DNA from: Pardosa pseudoannulata
Lineage: Eukaryota > Arthropoda > Arachnida > Araneae > Lycosidae
Assembly (NCBI GenBank): GCA_032207245.1
Contig: CM063502.1
Location: 66,583,569-66,647,568 of the forward strand
DNA length: 64,000 nucleotides
Direction: 5' to 3'
Part shown: piece by piece, positions 50,807 to 63,250 of the stretch
How positions within the stretch are numbered: the first letter of the stretch is position 1
Layout: every line of letters begins with the position of its first letter
Translations under genes and position numbers: made by a program
Notes under the pieces: generated by a model
Database searches by the model: none
Told to the model about the DNA's origin: nothing
What the model saw: only the letters and a program-made list of their open reading frames with translations

Positions 50807-53679
50807 GTAATTATTTTCTTGTCTTTTTTGCTTTAAAAAAAGACTGCAGTAATAATCATATGCATATTATTAAACTATGAAGTAACTTCGATATGAAAAG
50901 TAAATTTCTATTATCATATAAGGATTACTTGAGCAACTTGTGTAAACTTCAGAATTATAATAGCATCTTTTTAAGCTCAATGTAAAAATAACACTTGCCA
51001 TGTGTTTATATTGCAGATATGCAACAAGTAAAATAAAAGGTTAAAATTCTGTATTCTTAGTTTTTAACATTTCCAAACTACTTTTGAGACTACTAAGAAA
51101 AACAGAACTCAAATGTGATTGAATAAAGAAAAGTACGTTCTGAGTTATTGTGGTAGACTATCTATCCAAGAGTAAAAGTAAAAATAAATATCAGTTTATA
51201 GATAAATATTAGCGATTTGATAAAATAAATAAAAAAATTAAAATCTGGCAATCATTTTTATCTTTATTTTTAAACCTTTACTTTGGGGATTGGGGATTCA
51301 TAAGCAGAAGAAATCATTATCATACGTTTATTGTTTTTGTAGTATAGTTCTGTTTTGCAGCCTGCCAAGAAACCATTTTAACAAATAAGATGTAAATAAA
51401 AAAATATCCCAGTCTGAATACATTTTATTGAAAAATAATTTTTGTTAATATTAATTGTATTTTATATTTATTCTAAGTAAATTTAAAGATAAATTTATGT
51501 AATGCAATGTACAAATAAATATGTTTTAAAAACCCTTTTTACTCATCATATAGATGGAAAAAAGGGGTTCCACCTGTAAGGGCCCTTGTACGAGTACGAT
51601 AATCATATTTTTATTTGTTCTTGAAACGAACTCATTATTTTTGATAGTCGTGGACTAAATTTACTATATTTAGACTTAAAAGACGTAGATCAGAGCTATC
51701 TATTTCAAATCGTTCACTCTTGGGTTTCTTTTCAGTGCTGATCTCGATGTGCAGTTTCTGATCTCGAAACTCTTTTATTTATTTAGATATGTACATGAGC
51801 TTTGAAAAAGTAAAAGCAACCTTTCTCATGTCGTTACTTCAAACTATATTTTTAAATTCATTGAAGGTGATAAATTTCTTGATGATAATTTATGACTTCA
51901 TAATTTAGCTGAAAATAATATAATTGCATCATTTGTACTATACTGCTTAAATATCGTTTTCCAGGTGTAAGAATTAATTTGTTGTTATTAATATATCTCA
52001 TGCATTATTATTGAACACTCTATTCTAGAAATATGAAAAGCTCGAGAAATAGAGTGCAAACTTCATTTCGTAATAGGACACAAGCTAGAAAGAAGGGGTT
52101 AAATTGCTTTATTCTTGATAAATTAGGGTTAAAATTATTTAAGGCTGATTTTTTTTCAGAAATTAAGACTTTCTTAAATATATTTTTAATTACAGATTTT
52201 TATGACTGAAAATTTTTCTTATAAAACAATGCTTTCTTATATACATTTAAAGTATTGTGCGCTTCTAAAATAAGGTTTCACATAAACAAACAGTCCCTTA
52301 AATGTATATAAGAAATCATTATTTTTAAAGTATGGTTTGTCCATGTAAAATTAAATAATGTTATATTATATATACGAAATCAGTGAAATATAAAGACTAA
52401 GTTATATGTATTTTTGAATGCTATAGTGTATTGTAAATGTATCACATATGTATTATCCACAACAAAGAAATTCATAGATTTTCACCCTTCTTTTTTTACT
52501 CTTTATCTTCTGATGGGTATTGGAAGACAATTAGGAATCCGGACAACTCTAGGTGCCGCATACGGCTATTATAGTATAAAATTTTGTTTTCACAGTTCTT
52601 ATCGTTTTCGAATTACTCCTGATCTTTCTATTAGAAAAAGAGTCTAACTTCATTGAATGGGGAGAATAACCTACATTCTACGTCAATGCGGATGTTTATC
52701 TACCAAGGAGGATCCCGTTAATGATTCAGCACCCATTATAAGTGTCGTTACATGCGTTCTGGTTTTTCAAGCAGTAGTTTCTGACAAGAAGGCATCTGTT
52801 TATTCCAAATGTTTTGCTCTATTCCATTCTCGCACAGGAAACAGTTCGATAATGTTGGAAGATAGAACAGATAGAACTGGTCGAATCCAGTTTTTTCAGC
52901 CTAGTGGCCGGGAGGTTTTATTTTTAATTATGCTAAGTTCATGTCAGGAATCTCTTATCTAAGTTAAACTTATATCGAGTTTCATTTAGTCCCTATTCGA
53001 GAGTCCAGAGATCGCCAAATTTGAGATCTTTCGGTAATAGTAACTCGCAGAGCAATTTACAGTTTATCACAGTGTCACACGCTCAGGTGGGCTAACTTGG
53101 AGTGATAATAAATCTTTAAAAGAGCTTCAAAATGATTTATCTTTCAAATGGCTTTCTTCTAGTTCTAAAAAAAATTAGTTTCTTTTTCAAAGTAAAATAC
53201 TAAATTTTTGTTCCAGGTTGGTTTAAAAAGGAAACTAATATTCAGCATTACATATTTGTGCGAGGTTTCTTTTTCCAATATGAATTTTTTAATAAATAAG
53301 TGCAGAAAAATATTAAGAGATGTATATTTTGACAACTGTAATTGAATGACAGCCACTATCTAGTCTCCCAACATTAAAATACTTAATGATGACCAAAAAG
53401 CATGATATCCTTTTCGCTAAAGGTAATAAGCCTAATGGAAATTATGTCCTAACATATCTAATACATTGTTAACGTAACGATAATTTTTCTTATGTGTAAT
53501 TTAATTTTCACTTTTTCTTATATACGGTTTTATTAAAATTATTTTCATATTTACTTGAACCGTATGTTTAAAGGTAAAAAAGTGTTCTCATTTAAGTCCT
53601 GGTTTTTTCATTTTTTATTAGCTCACAGTAAAATTTAAGGTACGGTTTCTCAGAAGTTTCATAAGCTTAATAACCACTG
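50807..53679. other. unassigned stretch with two unrecognised open frames
   Basis: Frames at 52414-52647 (77 codons) and 52657-52962 (101 codons) lie close together on the plus strand in sequence less AT-rich than the surroundings. I recognise no domain. The second contains EDRTDRTGR. They might be exons or old element pieces, but no splice or promoter signal supports either. Confidence 0.3.
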
Positions 53680-53775
53680 CGCTAGACTATTATAAATGTC
53701 GTTTACTCTAGACTGTTGTAAGTGTCACACTATTAAAAGTTCTGCTAGACTATTATAAGTGTCGTTGTAAGTCTT
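53680..53775 (+). repeat. short diverged tandem repeat
   Basis: The block CTAGACTATTATAA(A/G)TGTCGTT occurs at about 53683 and 53745 with a degraded copy (CTAGACTGTTGTAAGTGTC) between them. Confidence 0.7.
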
Positions 53776-53884
53776 TCTTTTTTAATCTACTGGCTCACTT
53801 TTTATATGAAAATCAATGAAAAAATAATTTTGTGAAATATTATACTTGAATAGGTATTCAAGGTTTTCTGGAAAAAAAAAATTT

Positions 53885-53990
53885 GTTCAGAAGGAACACT
53901 TTTACACGCTCGCTGCCATCGACGCTCTGGGTCGTTAGAGTGGTCCCATGTTGTATGTCGATGACGCTCTGGGACGTTGATCAATTAAAC
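53885..53990. other. GC-richer patch with repeated GACGCTCTGGG motif
   Basis: ACACGCTCGCTGCCATC is followed by two copies of GACGCTCTGGG(T/A)CGTT about 50 bp apart (near 53921 and 53965). The layout resembles piggyBac-type subterminal repeats, but no flanking TTAA pair was found. Confidence 0.3.
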
Positions 53991-55228
53991 ATTATCATAA
54001 GTTATATGTTTCTGAATAATTTGGTGTCTGAGGTGGAAAATATATATTTCAGTGCCTGAGATTTTGAGCCGCATAAGGCTCTTGAATGGCTGAGGGGGCA
54101 ACAGGTTATTCAAAACAGAAATAAATAAAAGAGACTGCACATTTATATGGTAAATCTTACATTAAAATTGTGCATTGTTTTAAATGATACTTATTAGAAT
54201 TAAAATTATTTGTATTAAAGAGACAAAAATGATGAACTAACAAAATGTTTTATAGCTATAGTTATTTCTTTAACAAATCTCAACCAACTTTTATCGAAAA
54301 CTAAATCAAATTTGTAGCCACATAAATAATCTATCACACTCCAACTTGTACGGGCTGCAACTAATTTAATTTTAGATACTTGTCTTCATGAAGAATACTC
54401 ATATTTTTCATGTTATAGTGAAAAGTTTTCAACAGAGTTATTTCAGCTCAGGTTGATATGCGATGAAACCTTTAATCGGTTGAAAGTATTTTGCTATCCC
54501 AAGAGAAATTCGGGTATTCTTCTCAGGTAAAAATAATCTCAAAATGAATCCATTGGTTTTTCAATGAGCACAGATTGCATATCATTGACGTGTGATGAGG
54601 CTATAGATGTTCAGGGTGTAAGATATTTTAATGAAAATTAAAACTTTATTGAAAAGTTATCTTAATTATTTTTTATTTGTTAAATTAAAAGCATCATATG
54701 ATATGAAAGAGGTGAGAAAGAGGCTTAATTAAACCATAATATATGAATAATTTACATGCAAATTAAATTTGGCAATGTAACATTAAAAACTAATTTGTTT
54801 TGATTTTAATCAATCTGCATAAAAATTGATAACGTCATTACACTTCAGTAAGTCAAGATAAAGTATTAATAATTTTAAAAAAATCCCTAATTATTAATTG
54901 TTTTAAGTAGATTAACGTAAAATGATTTATTTGTCTCCCTTTAACACATAATGAGGTCATTTTTATAAACAGAATACCTTTGAGAATTCACAATAACATT
55001 AAGTTGTTAATATAAGCCTTCGAGGAAAATATTAAAAAAGTAATATGACATAAATATCGAAAACATGTTTATAACATTTTTTTGTTTATATCATTTTTTA
55101 CACAATGGATAAATTATTTTTTGAAACTTATTAACAGTATGTACACTTTTTTTAAATGGGCTATAAATTAAGTAGTTAACAATTTGCATAGTTTTGGTTT
55201 GCATCACTGCTGTTAATGCTTACAATAT
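53991..55228. other. unassigned AT-rich stretch
   Basis: No gene recognised. Part of it (54770-54970) is a possible old relative of 45700-45900. Confidence 0.4.
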
Positions 55229-55365
55229 AAGGTCTTATTAGACCAGATCTTACTGCTTTAATCCTATTCCGAACGTTTACGAAAATCCATGCTAGCAGCA
55301 GAATTCTAGTCCTCAAACACAGTATCGAGTATCGAGATCAATCACAGGTATCGAGCTACAGCTTT
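55229..55365 (-). repeat. tRNA-derived SINE, family A, copy 4 (degraded head)
   Basis: On the minus strand the body CTAGCATGGAT, AAACGTTCGGAATAGGA, AGCAGTAAGATCTGGTC and TAATAAGACC matches family A. The B box has decayed to GGACTAGAATTC, and the A-box region contains a local TATCGAG duplication. Confidence 0.6.
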
Positions 55366-56779
55366 CAATTTAATTGGCCTTTTTCCAGTTATTTTGTGTA
55401 AGAATATGACACATACAAGGGAATTTAGAGTGCTTTAAATATTCAAAATATACAAAATATTTTTTTTTCGAAATAATGTTAAGCTATTATTAGTAATAAA
55501 AAAAATTACACGTTGTAAATTCTTTACTAGTATTTTTCTCTGCAATTATCTGTCTCAGAGAAATTCTTTAAATTAATTTATCTTACAAAGGCCTAACAAT
55601 TAGCGTCTAAGCCATTAGTTCATGGGATCGCCAATACAATGCCCTCATACTGAGAAAGTACAACACAATTATTTAAATATTCAAAAGTCATCGGATGACT
55701 AGAGTCACACAAAACACAGTCCAGTGAATCCGCTACTTCAATTCTGTAGAAACTAGCATATAGCCCGTCATATTCCGGGATCAGTAAAATTTTTATATTT
55801 CCAGAATTAAAAACTACCCTGTGAGGCAGGTAAAAAAATGGTTTGTTTTTTGGCTGAGAATTATCTGGTACAAGCTCAATAATTTGTTTAGCTTTACTGA
55901 CCGCATGTTAGTTGCGAACTTTAATTTGTCTTGTCATATTACGTGATAAGACGGGAAGCAGAGGTTTTAATATTGACAGTGATTAATTGGCGGTATATTA
56001 TAAATGATGTCCAAAATTTAACGAATGGATTGCAAACTGTGTGGTTATGTTTAAAAAACCAACCCACAAACGAACAAACTTCTTAATTTTCAAAGATATA
56101 TAACTTAAACGCTAGATATTTATTAGTTCGTGAAATAGACTCCTAGACTTTTATGAAAATAATTTGTTGTTAATACCGGTGATGAAATTTTCATTGCAAC
56201 AAAAAATAATCGATGATTAAATTTAAAATTATCACATATGTACCTAATCTATTATTGAAGTCAAATATAAAAGAAAATAATTTAAGTAATATCTAAGTTC
56301 AGAGTGATAAAACGTATGAAAATAATGCAGCCGATATTTAAATAATTTAAAATAAGAAATGATTAAATGAGATGGTTAAAGGAATGACGTCATAATGCTA
56401 GGAAAAAGGTTATTTTTACCTATTTATTATGTGATAAATCGATAAATTTAATCACCTGCTTTTAACCGGGGAAAATAGGGCTTCAAATAATGGCATTAAA
56501 TGCTCGAAAATGGGAGAAAGGATGATTTTCGAACGTTTTAAATGCAACAGTATTTTTTGCTGTGATATGAAGCATATTTCTACCAATTTATTTCAGAATC
56601 GTATCGATAGTATAGGAGAAGATAAACTTTACTCGCTTTGATTTCTGCTAACCTAACTCATCAAAATCTAATATGAGTGTCTCTATTCATCCAGTTCCAA
56701 CCGCTTCATAAATTCGAGGACAGACGCACAGATAACTTAAGGGGATGGTCTTTTAAACAGTCATGTCCAGTCAGACCGC
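55366..56779. other. unassigned AT-rich stretch
   Basis: No gene or element end recognised. Confidence 0.5.
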
Positions 56780-56783
56780 TTAA

Positions 56784-57443
56784 CCCCTTCCCTGTTTTGC
56801 CCGTACGCCGTACGGGCACAGCTTTCGGGCCTTTACTGATTTGCCAGTACAGCTTACGGGCAATCTGATTTCTATTTCGATTGTACTGTTTCGGCCGTAT
56901 TTTTTCCAGTTTTGGTAGCAAATTATTCGTATAGTAATTTATTCGTCCAGTAAATGATATTTTGCCATTTTTTGTATTTTCTACTCTGATTGGTTCAAAA
57001 GCGCGGGTTTTTTTCGAATGTTTTGTATCAGAAGGCGAATTGTTATGTTTCAGTGTATAGCTTTCTGGTTATATTTTACTAACCGCCTGATAATTTTATT
57101 GATGTAAGAGTTGAATAATATATTTTTATTTTTAAATAATAGATAATTCAGAGCGTATGGAGCTAATTTCTTGTGATTCGAACTGTGACTCGGAATCAGA
57201 AAATCTGTAAATAGTAGCGAAAGTTTACTAGATGACCTGAGTGGTAGTGACTCTGATAGTAGTACAGAGGGAATCAGTGAAGCAAACAATTTTTTGAAAT
57301 TATGTGTGATAATCCTTCGGAGCCGCCTCCTAGATTTGCTCCCTAGAATTCCAAAAATTAACTTGGATATCGATGAGACTAAAGGTAAACTTCAGTTCTA
57401 TGATGCTTCCACAGAAAGAAAAAAAGTTGTAATAAATGCTTAA
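56784..57443 (+). mobile_element. piggyBac-like element, 5' part
   Basis: TTAA at 56780-56783 is followed by CCCCTTCCCTGTTTTGCCCG. A perfect hairpin comes next: GCCCGTAC (56799-56806), loop GCC, GTACGGGC (56810-56817), with a related ACGGGC motif near 56858. A terminal CCC(C/T)TT followed by a short palindrome fits piggyBac-type termini. An acidic frame typical of piggyBac N-termini lies downstream. A convincing right terminus was not found. A GGTTAA near 57591 is a weak candidate. Confidence 0.5.
57157..57443 (+). pseudogene. piggyBac-like transposase N-terminal fragment
   Basis: An ATG at 57157 opens MELISCDSNCDSESENL. A one-base shift then continues as NSSESLLDDLSGSDSDSSTE and GISEANNFL. 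In the other frame the next piece reads CDNPSEPPPRFAP, and further on PKINLDIDETKGKLQFYDAS to TAA at 57441-57443. A Ser/Asp/Glu-rich start before the catalytic domain is usual in piggyBac transposases. No catalytic Asp block is present, so this is a deleted copy. The family call rests on the acidic start plus the TTAA terminus. Confidence 0.45.
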
Positions 57444-58548
57444 AAATTTTAGAAATGTGAATTTTAATAATATATTTTTACTTAAAAATGTAAAATGACC
57501 GTGATATTTTAATTCACTGTTTCTGAAAACCAGTTTTTTCTTTTTCTATGACGATCGGCTATAAACTTCATCAAATTAGTTCGAGGTTAAAATAAGGTTG
57601 CAACGTCCCTATAAAGGCAAAAGTGGGGTGGGATTAACAGCTTGTTTTACTAGAAAACAATTTACTATAGATACACCCCCTTTTATAATCAGAGATTCTT
57701 TCCTTATTTTCGATGTCAAAAGGGATGTTGCAGGCTGATTTAAATTAGGAATTAATGATCTTTTAACCAATTCTTGAATGCAGGAGATCTTATTTTTCAA
57801 AAATCTTAAAATTCTGAATTTAAATATCTCGGTCAATTTTTGTCGCAGAGAGGTGAAACTTTTTGTAACAAGGTTCCTAGGACGAAATGAAATTTTTACT
57901 AAATAAGATAATAGAAAACGGAGAAATGCATAAAAATTTAGATTTTGTAATTTTCGCAAAATTGATTTCTTTACCTTTAAAACTACCATAAAATGAATGC
58001 TTATCTGTAACACGAGCTACACTGCTATACAACGCCAGCAAGGGAGATTGATCGAGGGACGAGGGCAATGTCAGTGACCCTCCTCCCCTCCCATTGGACA
58101 AGAGGGGTTGCTAACGCGGGTCAGTCTTCTTTGGCCTTGGCAACAGCAATCTTTGGATATTTGCTCAGAAGATTTGAAGACCCCTTCGGAGAAAAGAGGA
58201 AGCGAACGGAAAACTTCAGCATAGGCAGAAAAATCTCAGCTCTTTTGTTGTTCATCTGAGGAAAGCGTCATCAGCGGGAGTTTCTTCCATATTCCAACGG
58301 ATCCATATTGAGATAGAATATGTTATGTGCGTCACCAGATTGTGAAAAAACAAAATTGTAAATAAAGCAAGTCTGCAAAACGGTAAGTCTTCGCTCATTT
58401 GTATCTGGTGTCTTAACTCTTTGTGTTATCCCAACATGACCTGGTATAAGTCATTGGTACGTAATATTATCTTAAATGAAACCTTTTAAGAAATGGAACA
58501 TAAGTCAGTGACCAACTATTGAAAAAAACCGGTTAATCAATTTACTAT
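57444..58548. other. unassigned stretch with overlapping minus-strand frames and a GC-richer block
   Basis: Minus-strand frames of 134 and 74 codons (57609-58013 and 57877-58101) overlap, are Leu/Lys/Ile-rich and show no known domain. The block 58020-58260 is GC-richer, with a pyrimidine-rich CCTCCTCCCCTCCC, and holds a 63-codon plus-strand frame without a recognised domain. This may be an unclassified repeat. Confidence 0.3.
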
Positions 58549-59134
58549 GTACCTTGTATATGTAAAAGCAATGATATTTTCATATGGTGATACATATTTA
58601 AAATATCTTTTTAAAGTTCAAACTTAACTATGTTTCACGGTTAAATAGGAAAGAAATATTGAATTTTGCTGAAAGTCTGGTTAACTAAATACAATTTAAT
58701 GCATGCTGATTTAATTTCAACTTCTTATTTATGGTTTAATATTAAAACAAAAACAATGATTATATTATTTAAATCTACAGCAAAGAATACTATTGTGCTC
58801 TGATTTATTATTCTTTGTATAGTGTATTCTAGTACCTTGTATGCGTTCTTATGTACCTTGTATGCTTTGTATATATAAAAGTAATAATGTTTTCATAGGG
58901 TGATACATATTTAAAACATCTCTTTAAAATTCAAACTTAGTTATGTTTCACAGTTAAATATGAAAGAAATATTTAATTTTTCTGAAAGCCCGGTTAACTA
59001 AATACAATTTAATACATGCTGATTTAATTTCAACTTCATAATTATGGCTCCATATTAAAACAAAAACCATGATTATATTAGGAAAATCTACAACAAAACC
59101 AACTATTGTGCTCTGGTTTATTATTCTTTGATTA
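58549..59134 (+). repeat. tandem duplication, two units of about 275-285 bp
   Basis: GTACCTTGTAT is followed by TATAAAAGTAAT-like sequence, GGTGATACATATTTAAAA, TTATGTTTCAC and GTTAACTAAATACAATTTAA at 58549 and again at 58852. Both units end in CTATTGTGCTCTG(A/G)TTTATT. GTACCTTGTATG itself is further repeated between the units (58831-58865). Confidence 0.9.
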
Positions 59135-60040
59135 GCACAATTAAATGATATTAATTAAAAAAACTTTTTGCGTCTGACGTAAAAATCTAAATACGTTAGG
59201 CACTATATAATGAACTTCCGTTTAACAAAGTTTTCAACCGAACGATATTTCAAGGGAGATTAATAACTTTTAATGATATTTCATGCTAATTTACCCATTA
59301 TTTCGAAACATTTCTGGGAACCTTATTAAATTATCAGTATTTTGTTTGATTCGATGCAATTTTTGCTTTCAAAAATATTTCTTTCTTCTAATTAGCTTTG
59401 TTAAGGAACATATATATATATATAATGCATTTATTGAGAATAAATTGTTGTTTTATTAATTTGCTTTTGTTGCTTATAAGATAACTTTTTCTAAATGTAA
59501 AATAAATTTGCTTGATCAAATGGCATTTTATTATAAAAGAAATAGCAGCCTCATTTACTTATTTTCGTTTTTTAATACTCTTTTTATAATTTTGCATTTT
59601 CTAATTAGAGATTTTTCTTTGAAAAAGTTTCATTGTGAAACGATGGCAGTTTAGAAGTTAGGAGAAAATAAGTTATAGAGAATAAAATTTGATATTTTCT
59701 CAGAAATGTGTTTCTTAATTATTGGTTTCTTTTATGTGTGATACTCAGGAATGGAGCATGGTATTTTTCTTGTGTGTTCGAATAAATTGTAGAGTCTTTT
59801 ACACACAACACACATAAAAAAATATTTATTTATTTTATATAAATTTTGTGCCTGAAAAGTGGTGAATTAATAAAGAATATTTCTTATTTGTAAAAGTACT
59901 CGATTTCTGGCTTGAATCTACGTACTCGATCATACACACACTTTATCACATTCCATTATGAGTGAAGAAATTTAGCTCGACTAATATTAATTGTAATCAA
60001 AAATATGTGAAAAGAAGACCGGGATATGCAAATTGACTCT
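59135..60040. other. unassigned stretch with a possible pogo-like end
   Basis: CACTATATAATGAACTTCCG followed by TTTAACAAAG near 59201-59233 resembles the pogo/Tigger-like ends at 9 and 39-40 kb. No partner terminus was fixed. A short (TA)n lies at 59410-59424. Confidence 0.3.
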
Positions 60041-60372
60041 TGCTGTTGTTGTCTTGTGCTACTTGGTTAAACCAAGCACGATTGAGCCACTCGTATTAAA
60101 GTAAAGGAGTGCTCTTTTCATTTAAACGAGCACCTTAAGGGTGAAAGTACAACTTCTGAGTGAGTCCTCGTCATTTTGAAGCAAGGACCAAGCAGAATAC
60201 CCATAGGCTTGGCCTGCCACCTCCAGAGGTATTGATTGAGCTCTTGGAGGACACTGTCACCAAAAACCATCTTCAACGAACACGGCTGATCTCAAGGTCG
60301 GGTCGAACTCCGAACCTACAACCTTGCAGTTACTAGAGCTTTGCCTTTGCTGACTGACTTACCGCGCCTCCA
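60041..60372 (-). repeat. tRNA-derived SINE, family B, copy 2
   Basis: Matches 27678-28043 through the full length: GCACGATTGAGC, ACTCGTATTAA, GAGCACCT.AAGGGTGAAAG, CCATAGG, CAGAGGTATTG, CTTGGAGGACA and AACGAACACG. On the minus strand the head reads GGAGGCGCGGTAAGTCAGTC (A box with a change) and GGTTCGGAGTTCG (B box). The (AAC)n-type tail is shorter than in copy 1. Confidence 0.8.
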
Positions 60373-62739
60373 CAAATTGACTCTAAAAGCCTTCATTCCT
60401 GGGAAGTCTTATATGGAACTCTTCCTCTCTCGATGACTATCCATATTTTGAGATTTCATTTTTTAGGGTTGTTAAAAGTTAATGATTTTTGATAGATATG
60501 TTTCATGTTTCCAAGAAATTTTATCACTGTTGACAGGAGTATATGTTTAAACACAATTCCATAGTTAAATAACCGAAATTCTTGCCTTTATTATTGCGCA
60601 TTAAAAACGCGGTAATAGGGGAAAATCATTTATGTTTAGAATTTTTTATTTAGCCGAAAGTGCTACTTCCAGATTTAAAGAGAAGCATTTTAATGTCCAC
60701 ATCTGTGAAATTTAAGTAATGATCTAATAAAACTTTTGACTGTGGACACAATCCTTCATGAATCTAAAACTCAAAATTTCGAAATAAAATACTTATTTTG
60801 TAAAGCATTTTGAAATTTTATTTTAACTTTATTCATTGTTACTTATAACTGGTGTAAAATATGAGACGGGAATACTGCTCAAAGCTAGTTTTCTAAAAGT
60901 AATTCTAAGAACAGATTAATTGGACAAATAATTAACAATAGCATAAGTGAGATTTCTAAATGTCAATGACTGTCTAGTGGCACTATTTAATGCAGCAGTT
61001 TAACTAGATGAATATCAATGGTAATCAAAACCTTCCGAGAAACAGCACGACCACAAAAGGTGTGTACTTACCTTCAAGCGGATTGACCTCCTGTAATAAT
61101 CGTTCTGATAGCATACGGAAGTTTTCGTCTGTCAGTATCTATTCATTCTCTGAGATATCAATTTTTAGGGTTGTTAAAAGTTAAGAAATGTTGATAGACA
61201 CGTTTCGTGCATTCGAGAGATTTTATCACTGTTGAATATAGTATACGTTTAAACAAACTTCCACGGATAAATAATCTTGTCATTAACTTCTTGTCATTAT
61301 TATTCTGCATTAAAAAAGTGCTTTTTTTTGGTCCGTCATAGTGAAAAAAATTATACTTTTAAAGAGACAGTGGACTTTTAAAATTAAACTATTTTGCTTT
61401 TGACCAATCTTCTTGAAAATTTAATATGTTATTAGTTATATATTTATGTGAAAGTGTTTAGAGTCTCAAGGTATAATCTCAATAATTTTAAAAGTTATTA
61501 ATTAATAATTATTTGAAAGTAACATTATTGACAGTGTTCCATATGCATAACTCTCTTGCGTATAATAATGTCGTTTTTTAATCATAGGATAACTTTTAGG
61601 CCTTAGATTAAAGTCTAGTTGATCTGATAAGTATTAGATAAGAATAAAGCTGGTAAAAAACAATAGTAGTTAAAATATTCAGTTTTACCATACACGATGT
61701 ATATAGTAATTCATTTAAATTTAAAAAAGGTTAGATTTTTGCTGTTAAAATTCTATAATTTTAACTGTCTTTTATATTTTTCTCTACAAAGTAAATTGTA
61801 GATATATTTAGAAGGTATATAACGGTTAGAGAAATGTCACTGGAGTATTTCAACTACCTAGAAAATTCAAAAATAAAACAGTTTAATGTATTTATTAGTA
61901 ATAACTGAGTTATCATATGTGGTACTAATTATATTAGATATAAGATGATGAATATTAAAACACCCTCTTTATTTCTTTTCCTTAGTTATGTTTCACATTT
62001 GAGTAAGATAACAATATTGAATTTGCAGGCAAATTTTGCTCAGCTGAATATCTTTTATAGCTTTAATAGACTGTTGAATGTAGAATTTTTATATTGTGAA
62101 AAGTGCTACTTCCGGTTTTAACGTGAAGTGTTGTAACGTCTTCAGTAGTAGAATTTAAATTTAAGTATTTACCCTATAAAAGTTTGAAATTTCAGGGACC
62201 CCATACCTCCTAAAAAAATTGGTGCATACTTAAGGTGTGTCTGTTTAATTTAACATAAGTTTCTACATATTTCAGAAAATTATAAAATATTTTTAAGCTA
62301 TTCAAGATTTAATTAATATGATTTTTTATTATGAAATTATTTCTTCAAATTGATTACAATAAAAATACAGAACATTTAATATAGGCGATATTAAAACTGT
62401 GTTATAATTCTACTGGTTAGATAAAAACAATTCTACTCAAAGAATAAGCTTACATTTTCTTCTGTATTTATATACTTGTATTTTCTATAGATGAAAATAT
62501 CATTCAGAAAATTAATAAAATACGCTATTTCTATTTGTTAATCAGTTATATTATCATTCTACTTCCAGTTTTTTTCTAATTTTATAAGTTTTTGAATCCT
62601 TAAAGGATTTTTGGATTATTAATTCATTCTAACTATTACATTTTTCATAGCCTTCAAGTTTAATTTGTAGATTAAAACATATATTCTAAATTAAATCATC
62701 GTGTGGACTTTAATATAATATATAATTTTATTCAAAATT
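60373..62739. other. AT-rich stretch with old direct repeats
   Basis: TTTTTTAGGGTTGTTAAAAG and the following 150 bp (60462-60620) recur in diverged form at 61163-61320. GTGCTACTTCC with flank (60661) recurs at 62103. No gene recognised. Confidence 0.5.
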
Positions 62740-62940
62740 TTATAATAATTTAATAATTTATATTTATTTACATTTATATTTATATATTATTTATATTTTA
62801 CATTTATATTTATGCATTTATATTTTATATTAAATTTATATTTATTATTATTTTATTATTTATAAATATTAATTTTTTTATATTACATTTATATTTATAT
62901 TTATATTTTATAATTTTATTTAAATTTTATTCAAAATTAT
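62740..62940. repeat. AT-only minisatellite, TTATAT/TTTACA type
   Basis: Irregular repeats of TTATATT(T) and ACATTTATATTTAT with almost no G or C. Confidence 0.8.
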
Positions 62941-63149
62941 AATGCGTTAATTGTTTTACAGTTATTATAATTCATGAAATTAAACTATTTCAGGATATAT
63001 AAAGATTCATACTGGCCTTAAGTGTTTAAATTTTTTTGCATAATTCTATTAAGTATTAAATTAAGTATTAAGTATTAACGTAAGTCATATGTTTTGTTGA
63101 AACAGATGCATTTTAGGCATGTCGTAAGACTCTTTTAGAAGGAATAAAA

Positions 63150-63250
63150 ACAAAACTGTAAATGTAAGTTTATAATTGTAAATTGTAAATGTAATTTTTA
63201 AATGTAAATTTGCTCGTGTCCTTAAATTTGTAAATGTAAAATAAAAATAG
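63150..63250. repeat. TGTAAA-type minisatellite
   Basis: Repeated (T)GTAAATGTAA and AATTGTAAA units. The minus-strand frame at 63085-63267 lies on this repeat and is not a gene. Confidence 0.75.

Noticed and set aside
52414..52962. Two adjacent plus-strand frames as possible exons
   Set aside because: No recognisable domain, and no convincing splice-site pair or upstream promoter. Left as unassigned.
57580..57600. Right terminus of the piggyBac-like element at GGTTAA
   Set aside because: Only GGTTAA is shared with the expected end, which is too little to fix a border.
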